Origin: DATBFX01 sp034667245
GTDB taxonomy: Bacteria > Chloroflexota > Chloroflexia > Thermomicrobiales > UBA6265
DNA length: 16,200 nt
Reading direction: 5' to 3'
Assembly: GCA_034667245.1 (NCBI GenBank)
Contig: JAXDKI010000481.1
Span: 1-16,200 of the forward strand
In this document: positions 7,670-14,949 of the stretch, one piece after another
Layout: every line of letters starts with the position of its first letter
How positions within the stretch are numbered: position 1 is the stretch's first letter
Notes under the pieces: generated by a model
Database searches by the model: none
Seen by the model: only the letters and a program-made list of their open reading frames with translations
What the model was told of the DNA's origin: nothing
Made by a program: the position numbers and the translations under genes

Positions 7670-7722
7670 CGGAGAGGGCTGCATGAGGAGAGTCGCAGTT
7701 GCGTGCGTTGAGTGAGGCCGTG

Positions 7723-7776
7723 CGACTGCGCGCACCGCCCGAGCAGCCCTCACCCCCTGGGTGGTGCGCGCAGTCG
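7723..7776 (+). promoter_or_regulatory. Strong hairpin in the leader of binding protein 2
   Basis: A perfect 14-bp inverted repeat (7723-7736 with 7763-7776, arm CGACTGCGCGCACC) extends inward to about 19 bp allowing G-U pairs, with a 16-nt loop. It sits between the hydrolase stop and the TTG start of binding protein 2, 45 nt before that start. No U-tract follows. It may be an attenuator, an mRNA-stabilising or processing stem, or an operator. Confidence 0.6.
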
Positions 7777-7810
7777 TCTATCAAACCGACCGATCGAGAA
7801 TCTCTCGGAG

Positions 7811-7824
7811 AGGAGAACCCGTTG
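7811..7824 (+). promoter_or_regulatory. Ribosome-binding site that fixes a TTG start
   Basis: AGGAG at 7811-7815, inside GGAGAGGAG, lies 6 nt before TTG 7822. It supports this start over the longer in-frame opening from TTG 7699. Confidence 0.75.
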
Positions 7825-9504
7825 GACAACATCGCGCGATTGATCGAGGAGTTTCGGACCGGGCAGGTCTCCCGGCGCGCGTTCCTGCGCCGGGGGGCGG
7901 CGCTCGGACTTTCGGCGTCGTTGCTCGGCACCCTCGCCGGACGCGGCGGCGCCCTGGCGGCGCCGGGCGCACAGTCGCCGCGGGCGGTCTCACGCCGTCA
8001 GCAAGCCGGCGGTCAGCTGGTCTTCGGCGCCTGGCAGGACCCCGACACGCTCGACCCGCACACGACCGGTCTCGCCGCCACGAGCCGGATCCTGATCCAC
8101 ATCCTCGACCCGCTGGTCTGGCGCAATCCTGCCGACGGTCAGTTCTATCCCGGTCTGGCCGAGCGCTGGGAAGTCTCTCCCGACGGCTTGACCTACACCT
8201 TCTACCTGCGCAAGGACGTCGTCTTCCACAATGGCGAGCCGTTCACCGCGAACTCCGTCAAGTTCACGTACGACCGCATCGCCGACCCCGCGACGAAGTC
8301 ACTCGGCCGCGCTCAGATCGGTCCCTACGACCACACCGAGATCGTTGACGACTACACCGCCAAAGTGGTCCTGACCGAGCCGTTCTCGCCGTTTCTCACC
8401 TACGGCTCCGTCACCATCGGCGCGCGCCCGGTCTCGCCCAAGGCCTACCAGGAACTGGGCGATGAGATCAACGTCCACCCCGTCGGCACCGGTCCCTTCA
8501 TGTACAAGGAGTACGTGAAGCAGGATCACTTCACGATGGTCCGCAACCCGGACTACAAGTGGGGCCCCTCGTTCTTCGCCCACCAGGACGCCGCCTATCT
8601 CGACGAGATCCTCTGGAAAATCATCCCGGAGCCGTCGACCCGCGTCTCGGCCCTCGACAACGGCGAGGTGATGGCGATCGAGGAGGTCCGGCCGCAGGAC
8701 GTCGTCCGTTACAAGGAGGACGGTAACTACCAGGTGCTCTCCTCCGGCACGCCGGGTCAGCCGCGGATGATCCTCGTCAACACCCAGAAGGCGCCGACCG
8801 ACGACGTCGCCGTCCGCCGCGCCTGCCTGCTGGCGACCGACCAGGACACGATCATCACCACCCTCTACAAGGGGGTTTACACCCCGTCCCACTCGCTCCT
8901 CGATCCCCTCACCCCCGGCTATGCGGCCGATCTCGATGGTTACGTCAAGTTCGACCTCGAGAAGGCGAACCAGACGCTGGAAGAGGCAGGCTGGGTCAAG
9001 AACGGCGACATCCGGGAGAAGGACGGGCAGAAGCTCGAGATCCTCTTCCTCTCGAACACCGCGAACGACTTCAAGAACATCGCCGAGTTGATGCAGGCGA
9101 CCTATCGCGAGGTCGGCATCGACATGAAGATCGAGTTCGAGAGCCAGCCGAGCGTCTTCAGCACCTACCAGAAGGGCCCGCAGAACTTCGCCGACTTCTT
9201 CTTCTGGAGCCCCGACCCCGACCAGCTCTCGGCCACCTACCACTCCCGCAACATCGAGTCGGGTTTCAACTGGTCGCACTTCAACAACCCCGACTTCGAC
9301 GCGCTGGTCGACCAGGCGGCACGCGAAGGGGACGAGACGAAGCGCTACGATCTCTACCGCCAGGCCCAGGTCATCCTCTGGGACCAGGCCGCCTCGATCC
9401 CGATCCAGCAGAAGGCCGCGCTCGTCGTCGCCCAGAGCAAGCTGAAGGGGGTCGTCTTCGACGGCAACGCCTACCCGTACTATTACGACACGACGATCGA
9501 GTAA
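7822..9504 (+). CDS. ABC transporter substrate-binding protein, family 5 (locus 2), Tat-exported
   Basis: This 560-residue SBP_bac_5 protein feeds DppB2-DppC2. I chose TTG 7822 because of its ribosome-binding site and because residues 60-140 then align without gaps at identical numbering with binding protein 3. A textbook Tat motif S-R-R-A-F-L at 17-22 precedes an Ala/Leu-rich stretch ending at A-L-A-A near 45-48. Family landmarks are G-G-Q-L-V-F-G at 63-69, F-Y-P-G-L-A at 108-113, F-H-N-G-E-P-F at 135-141 and G-T-G-P-F at 222-226. The protein lies downstream of the hydrolase gene with a hairpin-bearing 152-bp gap. A REPIN-like element follows 6 nt after its stop. The ligand is unknown, but similarity to binding protein 3 implies related substrates. 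Confidence 0.95.
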   Translation: MDNIARLIEEFRTGQVSRRAFLRRGAALGLSASLLGTLAGRGGALAAPGAQSPRAVSRRQQAGGQLVFGAWQDPDTLDPHTTGLAATSRILIHILDPLVWRNPADGQFYPGLAERWEVSPDGLTYTFYLRKDVVFHNGEPFTANSVKFTYDRIADPATKSLGRAQIGPYDHTEIVDDYTAKVVLTEPFSPFLTYGSVTIGARPVSPKAYQELGDEINVHPVGTGPFMYKEYVKQDHFTMVRNPDYKWGPSFFAHQDAAYLDEILWKIIPEPSTRVSALDNGEVMAIEEVRPQDVVRYKEDGNYQVLSSGTPGQPRMILVNTQKAPTDDVAVRRACLLATDQDTIITTLYKGVYTPSHSLLDPLTPGYAADLDGYVKFDLEKANQTLEEAGWVKNGDIREKDGQKLEILFLSNTANDFKNIAELMQATYREVGIDMKIEFESQPSVFSTYQKGPQNFADFFFWSPDPDQLSATYHSRNIESGFNWSHFNNPDFDALVDQAAREGDETKRYDLYRQAQVILWDQAASIPIQQKAALVVAQSKLKGVVFDGNAYPYYYDTTIE

Positions 9505-9510
9505 AGAGCT

Positions 9511-9651
9511 CCCCTCACCCCCGGCCCCCCCTCCCGGTGGGCGGGAGAGGGAGCGGCACCGAATCGGATGGAATATGCTCGCCGCTCATGGCAGTCGGTT
9601 GAGCTCATCACCCCTCTCCCGCGCACCGGGAGAGGGGCCGGGGGTGAGGGG
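9511..9651. repeat. REPIN-like element copy A2 between binding protein 2 and DppB2
   Basis: Arms at 9511-9556 and 9609-9651 are inverted copies. Each begins CCCCTCACCCCCGGCCCC and contains an internal palindrome (CTCCCGG..CGGGAG). The arms match copy A1 at 3806-3996, while the 52-bp centre is shorter and unrelated. It starts 6 nt after the binding-protein stop and ends 2 nt before the DppB2 TTG. Its last GGTGAGGGG appears to double as the ribosome-binding site. Confidence 0.88.
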
Positions 9652-9653
9652 CC

Positions 9654-10586
9654 TTGCTCCGTTTTCTTACTCAGCGGCTGGTCGGAGCGGTCCCGGTCCT
9701 GCTCGGGGTCTCGATCGCCGTCTTCCTGATGGTGCACCTGCTGCCGGGCGACCCGGCGACGATCATGTTGCAGGGCGCGCCGGCCTCGGCCGAGGACATC
9801 GCCAACCTCCGCCACGAGCTGGGGTTGGACCGGCCGCTTCATGTCCAGTACGTCACCTACATGGAGCGCGTGCTGCAGGGCGACCTCGGCAAGTCGATCC
9901 ATACGCGGCGCCCGGTGATCAAAGAGATCTTCGGGGTCTTCCCCTCCACGTTGCGGTTGGCGTTCGCGGCGATGGCCGTGGCGCTGGCGCTCGGGATCAG
10001 CATGGGGATCCTGGCGGCGCTCCGGCAGAACAGCTGGCTCGACAGCTTCAGCATGGGAACCGCCCTCTTCGGCGTCTCGATGCCCGACTTCTGGATCGGG
10101 CTGCTGCTGATCTTGATCTTCTCCGTCCGCCTCGGGTGGTTTCCGGCGACTGGGATCGGCGACTGGAAGCACATCGTCCTCCCGGCCGTCGCCCTCGGCG
10201 CGAACTTCGCGGCGATCATTGCCCGCCTCGTCCGCTCCAGTCTTCTTGAGGTGATGCGGCAGGATTATGTCCTGTCGGCCCGCGCCAAGGGGCTCAAGCA
10301 GCGGACGGTGATCATGCGCCACGCGCTTCGCAACGCGCTGATTCCGGTCGTGACGATCGTCGGCCTCCAGTTCGGGAATCTGCTCGGCGGCGCGGTCGTG
10401 ATTGAGACCGTCTTCGCCCGCCAGGGATTCGGCCGGCTCGCGATCACCGCGATCCTGGCCAAGGACTTCCCGCTCATCCAGGGGGTCGTCCTCTTCGGCG
10501 CGATCATCTACGTCATCCTCAACATCCTGGTCGACCTCTCCTATGCCTGGCTCGACCCACGGATCAAGTACGAATCGCTGGTGTAG
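9654..10586 (+). CDS. ABC transporter permease, DppB/OppB family (locus 2)
   Basis: This 310-residue permease starts at TTG 9654, which aligns residue for residue with the ATG start of DppB3 (MLRFLTQRLV against MTEYLVRRLV). Layout: helix 1 at 9-29, PGDPA at 31-35, QGDLG at 75-79, helices near 100-122, 133-160 and 173-192, the EAA loop YVLSARAKGLKQRTVIMRHA at 205-224, two more helices, and an LDPR ending at 300-303. The only plausible ribosome-binding site is GAGGGG contributed by the end of the upstream repeat. It is strongly similar to DppB3 throughout. It pairs with DppC2, whose gene follows after an 81-bp spacer holding a heptamer inverted array. Confidence 0.95.
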   Translation: MLRFLTQRLVGAVPVLLGVSIAVFLMVHLLPGDPATIMLQGAPASAEDIANLRHELGLDRPLHVQYVTYMERVLQGDLGKSIHTRRPVIKEIFGVFPSTLRLAFAAMAVALALGISMGILAALRQNSWLDSFSMGTALFGVSMPDFWIGLLLILIFSVRLGWFPATGIGDWKHIVLPAVALGANFAAIIARLVRSSLLEVMRQDYVLSARAKGLKQRTVIMRHALRNALIPVVTIVGLQFGNLLGGAVVIETVFARQGFGRLAITAILAKDFPLIQGVVLFGAIIYVILNILVDLSYAWLDPRIKYESLV

Positions 10587-10590
10587 ACGG

Positions 10591-10650
10591 GTAGGCAGTA
10601 GGCAGTAGGCAGAAGAGCACGGTCCATTCTGCCGTCTGTCGTCTGCCTAC
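10591..10650. repeat. Inverted heptamer array between DppB2 and DppC2
   Basis: Three exact tandem copies of GTAGGCA (10591-10611) are mirrored by three units on the other strand (GTAGGCA, GACGACA, GACGGCA in 10629-10650). The arms can fold into a stem around a 16-nt loop. The array starts 4 nt after the DppB2 stop and ends just before the AAGGA ribosome-binding site of DppC2. Confidence 0.85.
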
Positions 10651-10667
10651 TCGCAAGGAAACACACG

Positions 10668-11573
10668 ATGGAAGCGCAGGCACTTTCCGGTCCCCGGGTC
10701 GATCTCACCGAAGCGGCAAGCCGGGCGCACCGCACCTGGTTTCAAGAGACGCTGACCCGGCTCCTCCAAAACAAGGGGGCGAGCGCCGGCTTGGTCGTTC
10801 TCCTGGTGATCGCGGTCGTCGTCATCCTCGCTCCGGCGATTGCCCCGTACGACCCGATCAAGGTCGATACCAAGAACACCGATAGCCCGCCGACCTGGAG
10901 TCATCCGTTCGGCACCGACACGATCGGTCGCGACATCCTCAGCCGGATCATGCAGGGCGGGCGGCTGACCGTGATCGTTGGGATCGTCGCGATCGCCATC
11001 GCCGCCGGCGCCGGTTTGCCCCTGGGGATGCTCGCCGGGTACTACGGTGGTTGGACCGACCGCGTCATCTCCCGGTTCATGGACATCATGCTTGCCTTCC
11101 CCGGCATCCTGCTCGCCCTCGGCGTCGTCGCCGTGCTCGGGAGCAGCGTCTTCAACGTCACGATCGCGGTCGGGATCTCGCTGATTCCCGGTTTCGTCCG
11201 GCTCGTCCGCGGCTCCTACCTCTCCTCGCGCGACCAGACCTACGTCGAAGCCGCGCGGGTCATCGGCACGAGCAATGGCCGGATCATCGTCCGCCACATC
11301 CTGCCGAACGTGTTGGCGCCGGTGATGGTACTGGCGACGGTTGCGATGGGATGGGCGATCATCATTGGCGCCGCGCTCAGCTTCCTCGGTCTCGGCGCTC
11401 AGGCACCGACCCCCGAGTGGGGAACGGATCTGGCCTCCGGCCGCGAGTGGATCCGCACCGCCTGGTGGATGAGCACCTTCCCCGGACTCGCGATCACGAT
11501 CGTCGTGATCGCGGTCAACCTCGTCGGCGACGGTCTGCGGGACGCGCTCGATCCGCGGCTGCGGACACGGTGA
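10668..11573 (+). CDS. ABC transporter permease, DppC/OppC family (locus 2)
   Basis: This 301-residue permease partner of DppB2 has a 38-residue cytoplasmic tail and helix 1 near 39-58. The signature F-G-T-D-T-I-G-R-D-I lies at 81-90, and helices lie near 100-122 and 138-160. The EAA loop runs from YVEAARVIG (192-200) to RHILPN (209-214). A conserved L-S-F-L-G-L-G segment follows, and the protein ends D-P-R-L-R-T-R. The ATG follows AAGGA with an 8-nt spacer. It ends the locus 2 cluster. A small minus-strand gene converges 51 bp away, and I see no convincing terminator in that gap. Confidence 0.95.
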   Translation: MEAQALSGPRVDLTEAASRAHRTWFQETLTRLLQNKGASAGLVVLLVIAVVVILAPAIAPYDPIKVDTKNTDSPPTWSHPFGTDTIGRDILSRIMQGGRLTVIVGIVAIAIAAGAGLPLGMLAGYYGGWTDRVISRFMDIMLAFPGILLALGVVAVLGSSVFNVTIAVGISLIPGFVRLVRGSYLSSRDQTYVEAARVIGTSNGRIIVRHILPNVLAPVMVLATVAMGWAIIIGAALSFLGLGAQAPTPEWGTDLASGREWIRTAWWMSTFPGLAITIVVIAVNLVGDGLRDALDPRLRTR

Positions 11574-11624
11574 TGGTCACGGCCTGCGCTTGGCGGCCTT
11601 GCTCTTCGGTGCTGACCGGCTCCG

Positions 11625-11894
11625 CTAACTCACCAGGAGCTTCTCGCGGGAGCGTTGCTGCCCTTCTTTCAGACCGGCCTCAACCTCGACGGCCCGCTGC
11701 GCCGCGGCGGCGGGGTCCAGGCCCCCGCGGATCGCCTCCTCCATCACCTGCCGCGCCATGACCTTCGCCCACTGGTCCGATCCCTTCGTCGTCCGAAGGA
11801 GTTCGAGCCGATCGCGCTGCTCGCGGGCCCTGCGCTCGGCTTCTTTCTGCGCGCGCACTCGTTTCCGTTCTTGCTCCTTTTCCTCTCTGGACAT
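11625..11894 (-). CDS. Small charged helical protein, unknown function
   Basis: This 89-residue protein is not one I recognise. Residues 1-32 are almost all Lys, Arg, Glu, Gln and Ala and should form one charged helix or coiled coil. A short break (T-K-G-S-D-Q-W at 36-42) is followed by a second helical part with M-E-E-A-I-R-G-G-L-D-P near 51-61. There is no signal or membrane segment. Evidence for a real gene is the AAGGAG ribosome-binding site with a 7-nt spacer to the ATG, a TATAAT-like box upstream on the same strand, and biased composition. It converges with DppC2 and is probably monocistronic. Overlapping frames lack a comparable start. Confidence 0.65.
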   Translation of the reverse strand: MSREEKEQERKRVRAQKEAERRAREQRDRLELLRTTKGSDQWAKVMARQVMEEAIRGGLDPAAAAQRAVEVEAGLKEGQQRSREKLLVS

Positions 11895-11939
11895 GACTGC
11901 TCTCCTTGCCGGGTTGTTTTGAAGCGCGTAAGCGTGAGT

Positions 11940-11949
11940 TTGACGTCAA
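11940..11949. promoter_or_regulatory. Perfect 10-bp palindrome TTGACGTCAA
   Basis: TTGACGTCAA is self-complementary and lies in the presumed leader of the small minus-strand gene, 45 nt before its ATG. It could be an operator for that gene. No cognate regulator can be named. Confidence 0.35.
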
Positions 11950-11969
11950 TCGAATTATTTACGAAGAAG

Positions 11970-11975
11970 ATTATA
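11970..11975 (-). promoter_or_regulatory. Candidate -10 box of the small minus-strand gene
   Basis: TATAAT on the minus strand is a perfect -10 consensus inside the only AT-rich patch of this part of the window, 75 nt before the ATG. No -35-like hexamer is found at 16-18 nt, so the assignment is weak. Confidence 0.4.
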
Positions 11976-12174
11976 CATAATACTGTTGGTACTTACCCGC
12001 CGCTGTGACAGGGAAGGCTCACGATCCACGTCGCGAACGGGCATGAGGCAGGTTGACGACAGAACGCGCATTCCCGGAGGGCTCATGATCAGAGACACTC
12101 ACCGCGTCAGGAGTGCCCCATGCCGTCCAAGGCCCTCTCCCGGCCCTCTCCACATCGCAGAACGGTCGTCCTAA

Positions 12175-12215
12175 CCTCCGTCGTTTGTGCCTCCGGCCCA
12201 GCAATCCGACGGAGG
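12175..12215. repeat. 9-bp perfect inverted repeat
   Basis: CCTCCGTCG (12175-12183) is mirrored by CGACGGAGG (12207-12215) with a 23-nt loop. It lies upstream of both divergent promoters, so it is not a terminator of either gene. It may be a regulator site or repeat remnant. Confidence 0.45.
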
Positions 12216-12242
12216 GGCCGCGTCGCTCGTGCATCCTGCGTG

Positions 12243-12271
12243 TTGACGGCGTGCCACGGAACGCCTACGAT
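12243..12271 (+). promoter_or_regulatory. Sigma-70-like promoter of the GntR gene
   Basis: TTGACG (12243-12248, 5/6 match), a 17-nt spacer, then TACGAT (12266-12271, 4/6 match). The start point would be near 12278, giving a leader of about 36 nt before the GTG. Confidence 0.5.
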
Positions 12272-12282
12272 TGAGACACGTC

Positions 12283-12292
12283 TGATATATCA
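12283..12292. promoter_or_regulatory. Operator-like palindrome TGATATATCA
   Basis: This perfect 10-bp palindrome is AT-rich against its surroundings. It lies about 5 nt past the predicted start point and 21 nt before the GntR GTG. GntR/FadR-type dimers bind short palindromes in such positions, so autoregulation is a fair inference. Confidence 0.5.
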
Positions 12293-12313
12293 CTGAGATA
12301 CGAGAGGAACACC

Positions 12314-12976
12314 GTGACCGTCGCCGTGATGGAGCCTCGCGCACCGACGCTTGCCGCTGGTGAAGTCGCCTACGCGCGTCTGAAGCAGATGATCGTGACG
12401 GCGGAGATTCCTCCCGGCACCGCCCTCAGCGAACCGGCCCTGGTCGCGCGACTTGGCATCGGCCGGACTCCCGTACGGGAAGCGCTCCGCCGGCTCGCGA
12501 GTGAGCGTCTGATCGTGATCTTCCCGCGGCGCGGACTCGTCGTCGCCCAACTCGGCTTGCCGGAAGTTCAGCAACTGTTCGAGGCGCGATTGAGCGTCGA
12601 GGGCGAGACGGCGCGTCTCGCCGCCGAGCGGGCTGACACCGTCGACCAAGCGACGCTCGCTCGTCTCAACGAGCGCGTGCATGACGCGGAGGACGACGGG
12701 TCGTTCGCCGCGTTCCTCGAAGTTGACCAGCGTCTCCACCGGGAGATCGTGCGCATCGCCCGGAACGCCTTTCTCGCCGAGTCAGCCGATCGGATTCTGA
12801 CGCTGAATACCTGGCTGTGGCACGTCCACATGGCGCGGTACGGAACCCAACCGTCTGACTTCGCGTCCCACGACGGCGTCATCGCGGCGATCGCCGACCG
12901 TGACGCAGGAGGTGCTCGGCAGGCGATGCTCGATCACATCGAACGGTCCCGAGAGTTGCTTCGGGTGACGTTGTAA
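12314..12976 (+). CDS. GntR-family regulator, FadR subfamily with FCD domain
   Basis: This 220-residue regulator has a winged helix at about 17-78 (YARLKQMIVTAEIPPGTALSE, then R-T-P-V-R-E-A-L-R-R-L at 51-61, then P-R-R-G at 71-74). A C-terminal all-helical FCD ligand domain spans about 86-212. The FCD metal-site residues can be placed: Asp138, His142, His186 and His208. A metal-dependent carboxylate-type effector is therefore likely by family knowledge. The GTG start follows AGAGGA by about 6 nt. A later ATG (codon 6) is possible. It lies 164 bp upstream of binding protein 3 on the same strand and probably controls transporter 3 and itself. Confidence 0.93.
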   Translation: MTVAVMEPRAPTLAAGEVAYARLKQMIVTAEIPPGTALSEPALVARLGIGRTPVREALRRLASERLIVIFPRRGLVVAQLGLPEVQQLFEARLSVEGETARLAAERADTVDQATLARLNERVHDAEDDGSFAAFLEVDQRLHREIVRIARNAFLAESADRILTLNTWLWHVHMARYGTQPSDFASHDGVIAAIADRDAGGARQAMLDHIERSRELLRVTL

Positions 12977-13140
12977 GACGGCGGGTGCCGCACACGCCGG
13001 CGGTGCGGTCGCGATGCGGAAAGGAGGCCAGCTCACGCGATCCAGGAGGACCGAGAGGCAGAGGTCGACGCTCAACGTGCCAGCTTCAGCCTTGACGCCG
13101 CTGCGATACATCGGCGCCATGGCAGAGAAGGAGATCCCCA

Positions 13141-14820
13141 ATGCGACGTCAAATCGAACTCGTCGAGGACTTCAAAGCCGGGCGGATGAGCCGCCGCGTG
13201 TTCGCCAAGCGGGCGATGGCGATCGGCATGACCGGTCCGCTCATCACCTCGATCGTCATGGCGAGCCCATCGATGGCCGCTCCTGCCGATCGCACGGCGC
13301 CCCTACGGGTGCGGCGACAGGCATCGGGCGGCACGCTCGTCTTCGGCGCCTGGCAGACACCCGACACGATGGACCCGCAGAAGTCCGGCCTCGCGGCAAC
13401 CGGCCGCATCCTTGCCAATGTCTTCGACCCCCTCATTTGGCGCTTCCCGGGTGATGAGACCTTCTATCCCGGTCTCGCGCAGTCGTGGGACATCTCTCCC
13501 GACGGTCTGCAGTACACCTTCCACCTCCGCAACGACGTCAAGTTTCACAACGGCGAGCCCTTCAATGCCGCCGCCGTCAAGGCCACCTTCGACCGCGAGG
13601 CCGACCCAGCCAACAACACCCTCGAAACCCTGCCGCGCGGGTTCGACCATGCCGAGGTCGTCGACGACTACACCGTGAAGATCGTCTTCACCTCCCCGTA
13701 CGCGCCGTTCTTGCAACTCCTCGCCGCCAATTCCTGGACGACCCTGCCACCCCAATACGCCAAGGACAACGTCGAAGGAATGGGGTTGACTCCCCCGGGC
13801 ACAGGGCCGTTCATCATCAAGGAGTACCAGCACGGGAGTCACGCCGTCCTCGAGCGGAACCCGGACTACAACTGGGCGCCGACCTACTTCGGTCGCCAGG
13901 GACCGGCCTTGCTCGAAAAGATCGACTGGCGGATCATCGAGGAGCCGGGGACGCGCGCCTCGACCCTCGAGAGCGGCGAGACACATCTGATCGAAGAGAT
14001 CGTTCCGGCCCAGTATGAGAGTTTCAAGGCCAACCCCGATCTCCAGGTGATCCTCCAGGACACGATCGGTTGTCCGCGCACCGTTCACCTCAATTGCACG
14101 AAGACACCAACCGACGACAAGGCCGTCCGGCAGGCCATGAGCTATGCGCTCGACAAGCGCGTCATCACCGACGTCATCTTCAAGAAGACCGTGGAGCCAG
14201 CCTGGGGACCGCTGGAGAAGTTGACGCCGGGCTACAACCCGGCGGTCGAGTCGTACTACAACTACGATCCCGAGAAGGCGAAGCAGCTCCTTGACGAGGC
14301 GGGCTGGGTGATGGACGGCGACGTCCGGAAGAAGGACGGCCAGGAACTCAAGGCGCTCTTCATCGTCGTCGCCAAGGACAATTTCGACGAACCGGCCCAG
14401 GTCCTCCAATCACAGTTCAAAGACGTCGGTATCAACCTCGAGCTCACCTCGGAGGCCGAGCCGACCGTCTTCAACACCTACAACCGTGGCGATCAGAATC
14501 TCGCCAACATCTTCTGGTGGGGCGCCGATCCCGAGTCGCTCTACTCCCTCTACCACTCCAGCCAGATCGAGAAGGGGTTCAACTGGTGCCATTACACCAA
14601 CCCCGACGTCGACAAGCTGCTGGAAGACGGCTACGTCGAAAGCGACAACGAGAAGCGGATGGACCTCTACGAGCAGGCCCAGGTCCTGATCATGGAGGAC
14701 GCTCCCGCCATCCCGGTCTGGGGCAAACGGGTCCTGCTCGCCGGCAAGAAGTCGATCACCGGGATCAACTGGAGTCCGCGCGTCTACCCGCTCTACTACA
14801 ACGCGACGCTGGGCGAATAG
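13141..14820 (+). CDS. ABC transporter substrate-binding protein, family 5 (locus 3), Tat-exported
   Basis: This 559-residue SBP_bac_5 protein is a close paralogue of binding protein 2. The Tat motif is S-R-R-V-F-A-K at 17-23, in exactly the same place as in its paralogue, with a hydrophobic stretch ending S-M-A-A near 44-47. Landmarks are G-G-T-L-V-F-G-A-W at 63-71, F-Y-P-G-L-A at 108-113, F-H-N-G-E-P-F at 135-141 and G-T-G-P-F at 220-224. The ATG follows AAGGAG with a 7-nt spacer. The 164 bp upstream, after the GntR gene, hold only a weak G/C-rich hairpin. A heptamer array begins 2 nt after the stop. It should bind a ligand related to that of binding protein 2. The ligand is unknown. Confidence 0.96.
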   Translation: MRRQIELVEDFKAGRMSRRVFAKRAMAIGMTGPLITSIVMASPSMAAPADRTAPLRVRRQASGGTLVFGAWQTPDTMDPQKSGLAATGRILANVFDPLIWRFPGDETFYPGLAQSWDISPDGLQYTFHLRNDVKFHNGEPFNAAAVKATFDREADPANNTLETLPRGFDHAEVVDDYTVKIVFTSPYAPFLQLLAANSWTTLPPQYAKDNVEGMGLTPPGTGPFIIKEYQHGSHAVLERNPDYNWAPTYFGRQGPALLEKIDWRIIEEPGTRASTLESGETHLIEEIVPAQYESFKANPDLQVILQDTIGCPRTVHLNCTKTPTDDKAVRQAMSYALDKRVITDVIFKKTVEPAWGPLEKLTPGYNPAVESYYNYDPEKAKQLLDEAGWVMDGDVRKKDGQELKALFIVVAKDNFDEPAQVLQSQFKDVGINLELTSEAEPTVFNTYNRGDQNLANIFWWGADPESLYSLYHSSQIEKGFNWCHYTNPDVDKLLEDGYVESDNEKRMDLYEQAQVLIMEDAPAIPVWGKRVLLAGKKSITGINWSPRVYPLYYNATLGE

Positions 14821-14822
14821 TG

Positions 14823-14934
14823 CTACGAGCTTCGAGCTTCGAGCTTCGAGTGGAGGTCGAGATTCGCGCGATCAGCCGCCGGCCATTCAGTGCGAACTCG
14901 ATGCTCGAAGCTCGTAGCTCGTAGCTCGTAGCTC
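14823..14934. repeat. Inverted heptamer array between binding protein 3 and DppB3
   Basis: The left block (14823-14850) is CTACGAG followed by three exact CTTCGAG units. The right block (14897-14931) is CTCGATG, CTCGAAG and three CTCGTAG units, the reverse complements of the left unit types. About 46 bp lie between. The arms can form a long stem. The array starts 2 nt after the stop and ends 15 nt before the DppB3 ATG. Confidence 0.9.
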
Positions 14935-14949
14935 CTCGGGGAGTAGACC

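Larger units (their letters stand above)
11895..12313. other. Divergent intergenic region of about 420 bp
   Basis: No convincing gene lies here. From left to right it holds the leader of the small minus-strand gene, a 10-bp palindrome, an unusually AT-rich patch (about 11940-11997), then ordinary GC-rich sequence with a 9-bp inverted repeat. The promoter and operator-like palindrome of the GntR gene come last. A 29-codon reading frame from ATG 12085 has a ribosome-binding-like GGAGG but no other support. Confidence 0.6.

Noticed and set aside
7699..7821. N-terminal extension of binding protein 2 from TTG 7699
   Set aside because: It would put the Tat motif about 58 residues in and the strong hairpin inside the coding region; TTG 7822 has a good ribosome-binding site and aligns with binding protein 3.
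10591..10650. CRISPR array
   Set aside because: Units are 7 bp with no spacers and face each other in inverted blocks; no Cas gene is present.
11574..11624. Bidirectional terminator between DppC2 and the small minus-strand gene
   Set aside because: Only a 4-bp GGCC/GGCC pairing is visible and no T-run occurs on either strand.
12085..12174. 29-codon frame with GGAGG upstream, possible leader peptide
   Set aside because: It precedes the likely GntR promoter, is rich in Arg/Pro/Ser as expected by chance in GC-rich DNA, and has no further support.
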